This document shows positions 1 to 6,713 of a stretch of 16,102 nt of DNA, piece after piece (the first letter of the stretch is position 1; every line of letters starts with the position of its first letter). The stretch lies in NCBI GenBank assembly GCA_025201865.1, contig MU602859.1:1-16102 (forward strand), read 5' to 3'. The DNA is from Ramicandelaber brevisporus. Taxonomy: Eukaryota > Kickxellomycota > Ramicandelaberales > Ramicandelaberaceae. Position numbers and translations under genes: made by a program. The notes under the pieces were generated by a model. It saw only the letters and a list, made by a program, of their open reading frames with translations. It ran no database searches and had not been told where the DNA came from.

Positions 1-748
1 CGAGTGGATGCAGCGAGGCCGGCACAAAGTCATCATCATCACCACCACCATTGCCATTACTGTTGCCATTGCCATTGTCATCATCACCTTCATCATCATC
101 ATCTTTATTAGCGGCCTTGGCCTTGCCTTTACCTCTTCCATTACCCTTGCCCTTTGCAGCAGCTGTTGTTGTTGCTGTTGAACGACCTTTACCTTTACTC
201 TTTGGCTTGATTGGCTGATCATCAATGTCCATATCACCATCATCATCTTTATTATCTTCATCTTCTCCATCATCTTCAACGACTGCCTTCTTCTTTGCCG
301 GAGCACGCTTGCGCTTGGTGCCAGTGGGTGCTGCCGCTGTGGATGCTGCCTTCTTTGACCGAGCATTAGTCTTGCGCTTGCTAGCTGAATAGTCATCGCT
401 ATCGGCATCTTCATCGCTAGTTGGTTGAACCGCATCGTCTTTATCGTCTTTATCAACATCCATTGCATTATCATCGTCACCATCATTGTCACCATCATCA
501 TCACCATTCTTGGTTGACTTGGCTGCTGTTGCCTTGCGCTTAGTTCCAGCTGACTTTGTTGTAGATGCACTAGTAGATGCCGGAGCACGCTTGCGCTTAG
601 GAGCAGTCGCAGTCGCAGCAGCAGCGGCAGCAGCCATCTCGGCTGCGAGAGTTGCAGGTGGATTGCGAACGCGTCCAGAACGACGCAGACCGGTTGTTTC
701 CGCTGTCGCCACCTGATCTGCTACTGCTGCCGTTGTCGTCGTGGTCAT
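1..748 (-). CDS. Lysine-rich acidic, probably nuclear protein (N-terminal part, cut by window edge)
   Basis: The ATG is at 748-746 on the minus strand and the frame stays open to base 1, giving 249 residues with no stop, so the C-terminal part lies outside the window. I do not recognise the family. Visible features: a Thr/Ala-rich start; a RRSGRVRNPP segment (residues 22-31) of the kind common in chromatin-associated proteins; an Ala run (40-46); repeated basic nuclear-localisation-like clusters (KRKRAP at 51-56 and again at 145-150, KRK at 124-126); three acidic stretches (about 83-120, 158-178, 216-240); and Gly/Lys-rich GKGKGR-like segments (185-211). The alternating basic and acidic blocks suggest a long disordered region that contacts DNA or histones. 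Many Asp runs are coded by GAT repeats. The last visible residues (FVPASLHPL) look like the start of an ordered part. It is divergent from the gene at 1646. Real coding is likely because about 750 bases are open with a sensible composition; function is unknown. Confidence 0.75.
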   Translation of the reverse strand, partial: MTTTTTAAVADQVATAETTGLRRSGRVRNPPATLAAEMAAAAAAATATAPKRKRAPASTSASTTKSAGTKRKATAAKSTKNGDDDGDNDGDDDNAMDVDKDDKDDAVQPTSDEDADSDDYSASKRKTNARSKKAASTAAAPTGTKRKRAPAKKKAVVEDDGEDEDNKDDDGDMDIDDQPIKPKSKGKGRSTATTTAAAKGKGNGRGKGKAKAANKDDDDEGDDDNGNGNSNGNGGGDDDDFVPASLHPL

Positions 749-992
749 GTTCGGAGTAAGAAATAAATATAAAAAAAAAACAGAGTATTTGTAAGTGTGT
801 GGTTGTAAGTGTGGTTGTGTGTAAAAGAGCTGATCTGCTTGTGTGAGAATGAATGCGGTCTGGGTGAATGCTGTGATAAGGAGGATGGTGGATGTGGATA
901 AAAGTGGAAGCAAAAACACAAAGACTATGGTTGATATAGCAGACTATGTTAGTCCGCAGCAAGGAGAGAAGCAGAGAGAGAACACTGGACGA

Positions 993-1016
993 ACAGACAG
1001 ACAGACAGACAGACAG
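993..1016. repeat. (ACAG)6 microsatellite
   Basis: Six perfect tandem ACAG units lie inside the divergent intergenic region. No coding role is seen. Confidence 0.95.
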
Positions 1017-1336
1017 TGCCCTTGCCCAACTCTCGGACTCAGCCTTTGGTCGGTAGCTCTGTCTCGAACACTTTGAAAGAAAACTGGGAGTTACCCAGAC
1101 CAATAAGACGAACAGAAATTGAATCGAATCAAGCAACAAAAAAATGAAAAAAGAAAAGAAGAACAGAAAAGAAGAACAGAAAATGAGAATGATCTCAACC
1201 ATTTTGATATTATAGTTGTTAGTGGCAATGGTCGAGGTTCGAGTGACATGGCCATTCTGTTTTTTACTTCATTCATTCTTTCTTTCGGTGAATTGAAATG
1301 AAAGTCTTGATGTAGTTCTGACGAGGAATGCATGCC

Positions 1337-1362
1337 TGTGTGTGTTTGTGTGTGTGTGTGTG
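1337..1362. repeat. (TG)n microsatellite, one interruption
   Basis: Alternating TG dinucleotides are broken once by TTT near 1344-1346. The stretch is noncoding. Alternating purine-pyrimidine DNA of this type can adopt unusual helical forms; that is general knowledge and is not shown here. Confidence 0.9.
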
Positions 1363-1600
1363 CCGGAGCTGTCATTCATCCATTCTCTGTGATGTGAGTG
1401 TCCTCGAGCTCTGACTGGCCAAGAGTAGCAACTCCGGTCGGTTGGTCGGCACACTCTCATGGCTTCGATGTGGTGGAAAAGAGAGAAGAAGGCAGCCAGG
1501 CTCAACCCACTTCCTTCCTTCCTCGTTTCCATATCCACCTGTCGTGCTATCTCTGTCTTTTCTTTTCATTCTTCTTTGGTAGCGCACTCGCCCATATATA

Positions 1601-1630
1601 CATACACTCACATACACTCACATAAACTCA
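1601..1630 (+). repeat. 10-bp tandem repeat x3 in the leader of the 1646 gene
   Basis: Three adjacent copies of CATACACTCA (the third has one change, CATAAACTCA) end 15 bases before the ATG at 1646, directly after a CATATATA stretch at about 1593-1600. The region is probably core promoter or 5' leader. Copy-number variation here could alter leader length but not protein sequence. Confidence 0.9.
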
Positions 1631-1645
1631 GACATATCCATATCC

Positions 1646-2350
1646 ATGCCAGCGACAGCTAGCGAGCAGGCGACAGCGAGTTCCGCCACAACTTTTGTTT
1701 CTGCTGCTGCTGCTGCTTTTTCTGTGGATACAAGCACTGAGGTCGACACGGTTGCTCCACTCAAGTTTGCTGACAACACTCACAGCGGAAGCAAGCCAAC
1801 ACTACACCAGCGACGACGCAGCCAAACACCTTCACATGACAACACGGCAGTAGTGTCTCCAGGTGAATACAGCGCCGAAGAACGGAATCTTGTGCCCATT
1901 CTAAAGTATTCAGATGGCAACAAGTCTGCTACTGCTACTGCTGCTACTGCTGCTACATCATCCACTTTGAATGGCACTCACAAGATGCAAGACAAGTTGA
2001 TAAGCAACTCGACTCCATCGACGACTGCGGGTACAGCGTCTGTGGAAGGTTCTTTGATGCAGCTGAAATTCTCTCCCGATGCACCAGCCGAGTTCCTTCG
2101 AAGGCACAAGCTGCAACCGCCAACGCCATATCCACGTCTTGTACCACCACACACTCCGAGCACCGAAGCTGGCACTGATGTCGAGAATGATGTAAACAAC
2201 GACGAAGAGATTGAAGACGACGACATTCCTGCTGACGATGTTGATGGTGTTGATGATGTCGAGCAGCAACAACAACAAGATAACGATGCAGATGTGAGCG
2301 AAATTGAACAGGGCGACTACTTCTCCAAAGCAATTGCTATTGAGGCTTAG
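1646..2350 (+). CDS. Hypothetical low-complexity protein, 234 aa
   Basis: This is a complete ORF with an ATG start and a TAG stop. The family is not recognised. The protein looks mostly disordered: Ala/Ser/Thr-rich N-terminus (1-30), a basic RRRSQTP patch (57-62) resembling a basophilic-kinase site, an Ala/Thr run (94-105), a Pro-rich segment (158-171), and an acidic, Gln-containing tail (178-225). Three short segments share a hydrophobic-Lys-aromatic core: APLKFAD (37-43), PILKYSD (84-90) and MQLKFSPD (138-145), spaced about 50 residues apart. They look like repeated short linear motifs for one partner. It is convergent with the helicase gene; the two stop codons are 85 bp apart. The AATAAA at 2390 fits its poly(A) signal. 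Evidence for a real gene is moderate: an open frame of 705 bp, non-random motif repetition and a poly(A) signal. The function is not known. Confidence 0.7.
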   Translation: MPATASEQATASSATTFVSAAAAAFSVDTSTEVDTVAPLKFADNTHSGSKPTLHQRRRSQTPSHDNTAVVSPGEYSAEERNLVPILKYSDGNKSATATAATAATSSTLNGTHKMQDKLISNSTPSTTAGTASVEGSLMQLKFSPDAPAEFLRRHKLQPPTPYPRLVPPHTPSTEAGTDVENDVNNDEEIEDDDIPADDVDGVDDVEQQQQQDNDADVSEIEQGDYFSKAIAIEA

Positions 2351-2389
2351 TATGACATGTGTATAAATAGAAAGGCATAAATATTGTTA

Positions 2390-2395
2390 AATAAA
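2390..2395 (+). terminator. AATAAA polyadenylation signal of the 1646 gene
   Basis: A canonical AATAAA hexamer lies 40 bases after the TAG stop in AT-rich DNA, within the short convergent space before the helicase stop. No equally clear signal is seen for the helicase transcript on the other strand. Confidence 0.55.
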
Positions 2396-2435
2396 GATAA
2401 ATGTATTTAAACTTTTTTTATAAGTCAAAGTAAAG

Positions 2436-2460
2436 TTACTCAAGAACTATGATTTCATCG

Positions 2461-2502
<42 letters not shown>

Positions 2503-4832
2503 ACTTTACTTGTCTTGTTGCTCGATGCAGCAATGTGAGGTTTGGTATCTTTTGTAGTGCACATTTTGAGTGTAATTCTCGGTCGAATGGCAGCCAGCGA
2601 GGTGGCTCTAACAAGGGGATGACCAGCTTGACCAACCTTGAGATACACTACAGTAGAGTAGGCGGTCATGTGGAAATCTTCTTCCAAGTATCCATTCATC
2701 AGTAAATGCACAATTACCCGCTCAGCCGCATCGCCTTTAAGCCATTCTGGATTCTTTGATGAACCAACTTTGACAGTAACAACTTTACCAGATGAAACCA
2801 ACGCGTTTACTGCAGTTTGGGCCTGGATAGTAGTTTTGCGTCCATACCACAAGTCAACCAATTTGGAGATGGTCAATCGATCGCCAACTCCATTGGCAGC
2901 GTTCAATATCCGAGTCAAATGACCAGCTTCCTTCGTAATGTCCACCGATTGAAGAGCTTTTGTGGCGGAGCGAGTGCATATATCGCACTTTGTGACACAT
3001 GTCGTTCCATCACCTTTATTATCATCAAAGTACTTTTCAAACTGCAGCTTCCGACATGTTGACACTTCTTCTGCATATTTGATCATTTCTCTGGCTTTGC
3101 GGACACCATCATTGGTGCTGATTCCCCAGCCCAATAGCCTAGATACATCGGCATCTCTTCTATACAATAACACACACTCGGCCGGTTTCCCATCTCTGCC
3201 CGCACGTCCGCTTTCTTGATAGTACGCCTCCAGCGACTTTGAGGGTCCAAAATGCACCACAAATCTGACGTTGGCGTGATTGATGCCCATTCCGAATGCA
3301 ATTGTGGCAACCACTATATGAACAGAGCCATCTCTCCACATGTCGTGAATTGCGTGTTTATGCTGATCACTCAAATCTGCATGATAGGTTGATACAACTA
3401 CATTGAATGGATTAAACACTTGCTGCAGTCCATCGACTATTTTAGCAGCATCATTCTTTGTTGCCGCATAGATTATTCCACAGGTGTCCTTGAGCTGCGG
3501 CCACTTTTCACGAACAAAGTTAAATGTCCAGCTGATTTGATCCTTGAGTGAATCAAGATGGTCGACCACGGAATATGTTAGATTGGGTCTGAATAACGCA
3601 GTACTAAACAACACAGTGCAAGTGTCTTTGTTGCTATTATAGCTCGACTGAAGCGACTGAAGCGGAGGCATTTTGAGAATTGAGAGCACATCGCTGCGCA
3701 CGTTGGGTGGACACGTTGCAGTCAATGCCATGATGGGCACATTTGGAAACACGGTGCGCAGTATGCCAAGGTTCTTGTAATCTGGCCTAAAATCGTGGCC
3801 CATCTGAGAACAGCAGTGGCATTCATCAATTACTATGCGCGCAATCATTCCTCCGCGATACAACTTTTCCAAGACGTTCATGAATGTTTTGCTCTTGGCA
3901 ATCTTTTCTGGTGTAATATACAACAATCTCAACACTGATTTGATTTGTTCTGCTTCTGTTGCTGCTGCTCCTGCTGTCGCTGATTGATCATTGCTAGTTT
4001 TACGCTTTTTAGCGACTGCAGTTGTCTTTGGAGCGACTTTATCAGCCAGTGCCTTCAAATCAGCCATAATAGTCTTTGCTTCATCTTTATCAGTCGATGA
4101 AGTCAATGCAGCTGCAATCACTCCAGCTTGTTTTAAATGCACCAATTGATCATAAATTAGTGAAATGAGAGGAGATACCACAATAGTCAGGCCAGGCACA
4201 TGTGACATTATAGCTGGCAGTTGATAGCAGCAAGTCTTTCCTCCGCCTGTCGGCATAATCACCATAACATCTCTGCCTGACAGTGTGGCATTCATTATAG
4301 CACGCTGATTATGACGGAAACTGTTGATTTGCCAGTGTTGAGCTGCCTTTTGAACAAGCTCGTTGGACCATGTATAATTCTCGCCTTCATATTCAACGGC
4401 TGCATCCACATGAATTTTACTACCATTTGAAGTTGCTTTGGATCTAGGTGTAATGTCATACTCAGGTTCGTCGCCATCATCATCCTCAATATCGTCGTCA
4501 TCGGAATCATCATCGGAATCATCATCGTCATTGTCGTCGTCGTCGTCGTCGTCATCATGGAAGTCATATCCGCCAACCATATCACCTTCAATATCCTCAT
4601 AAATAGCATCTATCATTGATGGGCACTCACAATATGAACCCATGGTAATCACATCGTGAAGTCCACGTCGAAGAGTCTTGAGAAAAGTAATCTCACTGTT
4701 AATGAGGCGAATCAGTTCCTTAATGTTTCCTCTTTTTTCGTCGACACTTCTCCGTAGCCATGTCTCAGCGACAGCGTCTGATAGCTTCGGCGCCTTTCTG
4801 CAGAACTCCAGCGCCGATGGCTTCTTTGGCAT
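2436..4832 (-). CDS. RECQL: RecQ family ATP-dependent DNA helicase, RECQ1 (RECQL) type
   Basis: A predicted 798-residue 3'-5' DNA helicase for replication-fork and recombination intermediates in the nucleus. Seen in the sequence: Walker A MPTGGGKT (193-200), DECH box (336-339), motif III LTAT (370-373), motif V AFGMGIN (512-518), motif VI ESGRAGRDGK (540-549), four zinc-binding Cys (603, 612, 616, 619) and a winged-helix end. The stretches ITPEKIAKSK, CCSQ-GHDFRPDYK and EEDFHMTAYSTVVYLKVG match human RECQ1 better than BLM/Sgs1. The TAY tyrosine (725) corresponds to the RECQ1 strand-separating hairpin tyrosine. Oddities: Met344 replaces the usual Trp of the aromatic-rich loop; there is an acidic Asp/Ser block before the core (about 93-130), a Lys-rich insert after motif Ia (about 262-302), and a poly-Asp tail ending in EIIVLE. 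Start choice: the frame is open upstream to 4925 but only from a TTG codon; the first ATG is at 4832, with A at -3. No introns are visible. Confidence 0.93.
2461..2502. repeat. (TCA)14 microsatellite inside the helicase C-terminus
   Basis: Fourteen perfect TCA units on the plus strand are read as GAT on the coding strand. They code for most of the poly-Asp run (about 15 Asp) just before the final EIIVLE residues of the helicase. The tract is likely to vary in length between strains. Confidence 0.95.
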
Positions 4833-4949
4833 ACTTGCTTGCTGCGAGATCAATGACAAAAACAAAACAAAAACAAAAACAACAAAACAGTCGATTCCAA
4901 CAGCAAAACAATAACAACAAAACAAAACAAATCAGCATAAGAGTGATAA
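4833..4949. promoter_or_regulatory. Compact bidirectional promoter between RECQ1-type helicase and SWD1
   Basis: Only 117 bp separate the two divergent ATGs, so both core promoters and both 5' leaders must fit here or overlap the genes. The region is strongly strand-asymmetric: 4856-4889 contains only A and C on the plus strand, with further CAA/ACA-rich DNA to about 4931. No clear TATA box is seen. Co-regulation of the two genes is inferred from geometry only. Confidence 0.6.
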
Positions 4950-6509
4950 ATGAACACTGCGTTGATTGCACCGTTTGGCCAAGAGTATCCCGATCTGCTC
5001 AGACGAAGATACAGCGACCCTGAGGCTGTTGATAAGCTCTTGCGCGGCCATATTGCACACCGTCTGCCGTTTCCCGAAGCATTCCTTCCGTTCCCTTTGC
5101 CTGCACAGTGTTTATTCAACCGCGCAGGCACTCATCTCGCGGTGGGATGTCTTGAGGGATGCATTGTGATATGGGACTGTGCAACACTGGGTGCAATACG
5201 GGTTCTTGTGAGCGATCCGTCCAAGTATCCACTAATGCCAGCAGATGCAACGTTTCATCAGCATCATTACTTGACACAAATGCAAAAGAGTGAGAGTGCA
5301 GTAAGCGAAATGGTCTGGTCAAGATGCGGAAGATACTTGGCAGCTGGCCATAGAGATGGGTCCTTTGTGGTTTGGGATCTGAAATCATCAACTCCACTGA
5401 GTACCTCTCAGCTAGGACATGGCACGAATGGAGTTGTGAGTGTTGCTGTTGATCCCATTAATGGCACGCGTTTCGCAGTGGCACTATCAAATGGTGGAGT
5501 TGCATATTGGATTGACCACGACACGGGTGGAAGAGTGAGCTGCGAGCCAATTAGGCCATCCACCGCAATTGGACATGTCACCAGTGTTTGCTCATGGAGA
5601 GGAGGCCAGTTCTTGTTAGTTGGTACAGGTGATGGCTCACTGGCAGTTATTGCATGGAACGACTCTTCAATGCCTCGAAATACTCTGATATGGTCGTTTA
5701 AGGCTACAAACTCACGCATTCACAAAGTTATGCTGTGTCGTGCTGGCAAACAGGCTCTTCTCAGTGGTTCAGATCGCGTTTTGAGATTGTTTGATTTACC
5801 ATTCAGTGCAAATGCGCTTCCAGTTGCACGGAGTATCTTCCAAGATGTTTACGGTAAAACACAGTGGACTAAATGCCAGTTTTCGCACAATAATGACTAT
5901 GTGGTTGCATCTGCCGCCACTCCAGGGCACCAGCTAATCAACATTTGGGACAAGGACTCTGGCGTACTCGTGCACACTCTTGAGGGCAGTATAGACTATG
6001 CGGCAGACATGACATATCACAGATTGAGACCAATCTTGATCACAGTGGCTGCAGATGGGAGTGGAATTTATGAATGGAGCACTGAAATGCCGCAGCTGTG
6101 GAGTGCGTATGATCCACGGTTCACAGAGCTAGAGGGCAATGCGGTTAGAATTGAACGGGAAGATGAGTTTGAGTATGCCACTACTGATGACGATCTGGAT
6201 GCCATTTTGATGAGAGGTGCTCATGCTGGCACTGCAAACGCCACCGCCGAGGAAGTCGACATGGCTGCTGAAATTGACATTGGTTCATTTAACAGAAAAG
6301 CAGCATTGCATTCCCTGGCAAATGGAAGTGTGAGAATGGCTGACGATGCTGACAACGATATGGATGGCTCACTGTATCCGAGTGATGTTGAGCCAATCTT
6401 TTACATTCCGGTTGTAATCGAACCGGAAATAACAGTCGCAAAACTCGAATCAGAGTCGCCAGAGTCACATGTTCCTCCCATCGTTCCAGCCGATAGCAGT
6501 CAGCAATAA
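4950..6509 (+). CDS. SWD1: SWD1/RbBP5-type WD40 subunit of the COMPASS histone H3K4 methyltransferase
   Basis: A 519-residue WD40 protein. The family scaffolds SET1/MLL methyltransferase complexes with WDR5, ASH2L and DPY30 homologues. The start MNTALIAPFGQEYP matches the conserved RbBP5 N-terminus, fixing the ATG. WD-like repeats run from about 51 to 376 (for example GCIVIWD 70-76, GSFVVWD 137-143, HQLINIWD 327-334). The following WSAYDPRFTELE (384-395) and EREDEFEYATTDDD (402-415) match the family's activation/ASH2L-contact segment. EEVDMAAEID (434-443) resembles the WDR5-binding EEVDVTSVDP motif, and PIFYIPVVIEPE (482-493) matches the conserved hydrophobic tail. Two lineage-specific insertions are visible, at about 16-48 and 85-115, compared with RbBP5. 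Length is close to the human protein's 538. It is divergent from the helicase; the next gene downstream is co-oriented after 204 bp. Confidence 0.93.
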   Translation: MNTALIAPFGQEYPDLLRRRYSDPEAVDKLLRGHIAHRLPFPEAFLPFPLPAQCLFNRAGTHLAVGCLEGCIVIWDCATLGAIRVLVSDPSKYPLMPADATFHQHHYLTQMQKSESAVSEMVWSRCGRYLAAGHRDGSFVVWDLKSSTPLSTSQLGHGTNGVVSVAVDPINGTRFAVALSNGGVAYWIDHDTGGRVSCEPIRPSTAIGHVTSVCSWRGGQFLLVGTGDGSLAVIAWNDSSMPRNTLIWSFKATNSRIHKVMLCRAGKQALLSGSDRVLRLFDLPFSANALPVARSIFQDVYGKTQWTKCQFSHNNDYVVASAATPGHQLINIWDKDSGVLVHTLEGSIDYAADMTYHRLRPILITVAADGSGIYEWSTEMPQLWSAYDPRFTELEGNAVRIEREDEFEYATTDDDLDAILMRGAHAGTANATAEEVDMAAEIDIGSFNRKAALHSLANGSVRMADDADNDMDGSLYPSDVEPIFYIPVVIEPEITVAKLESESPESHVPPIVPADSSQQ

Positions 6510-6713
6510 TGACCCCGGGGAGCAAGACTTGCGCTAACCGCGTTGCATTACATGCTACATGCTACATGTTACAATTGTAAACTTTGTTCTCTCTCCTTCT
6601 CCTTCTCCTTCTCCTTCTTTTTCTTTCTAGCTGATCCGTCCGTCATCTCTTTCCTGCTCTCTTTCTTACTTTTTTGTTTTTTTGTTTTTTTCTTTGCTTC
6701 AAACTTTTGTGTG
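6510..6713 (+). promoter_or_regulatory. Promoter/leader of the pseudouridine enzyme gene: ATG-containing 7-bp repeat and CT-rich tract
   Basis: A 7-bp tandem repeat, TACATGY x3 (6549-6569), places ATG at 6552, 6559 and 6566, in all three frames. A pyrimidine tract follows, with TTCTCC units (about 6586-6628), then another T/C-rich stretch to about 6700. CT tracts near transcription starts are typical of expressed fungal genes. The ATG at 6552 is in frame with the enzyme, 6559 opens a 23-codon ORF stopping at 6630, and 6566 opens a 4-codon ORF stopping at 6580. Whether these are in the mRNA depends on the unknown transcription start. Confidence 0.55.

Larger units (their letters stand above)
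749..1645. other. Divergent intergenic region, repeat-rich, no convincing gene
   Basis: This 897-bp stretch separates two divergent genes and should hold both promoters. It contains an A-run at 770-780, (ACAG)6 at 993-1016, a purine-rich stretch with a duplicated 13-mer AAAAGAAGAACAG around 1154-1179, an interrupted TG run at 1337-1362, and a 10-bp tandem repeat just before the right-hand ATG. The short ORFs in it (for example 843-1076 and 1398-1662) have repeat-driven composition and no recognisable motif. I see no tRNA or other RNA gene. Confidence 0.6.

Noticed and set aside
843-1076. 77-codon plus-strand ORF in the first intergenic region
   Set aside because: It has a GTG start, contains the ACAG repeat (read as TDRQTDRQ) and shows no motif. 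Treated as chance.
597-1202. 201-codon minus-strand ORF overlapping the left-edge gene
   Set aside because: It is read in a different frame from the left-edge gene and has Cys/Ser/His-rich repeat-derived composition. The protein in the other frame is far more plausible.
4833-4925. 31-residue Phe/Val/Cys-rich N-terminal extension of the helicase, resembling a signal peptide
   Set aside because: The extension begins at a TTG codon, is the complement of the A/C-rich leader, and the first ATG (4832) starts a normal sequence. The hydrophobicity comes from the skewed noncoding strand.
6577-6630. 54-nt leader intron (GTAAAC ... TTTCTTTCTAG) upstream of the pseudouridine enzyme
   Set aside because: The ends are plausible and the pyrimidine tract is good, but it is very short, no branch-point sequence lies inside, and a simple CT-rich promoter tract explains it.
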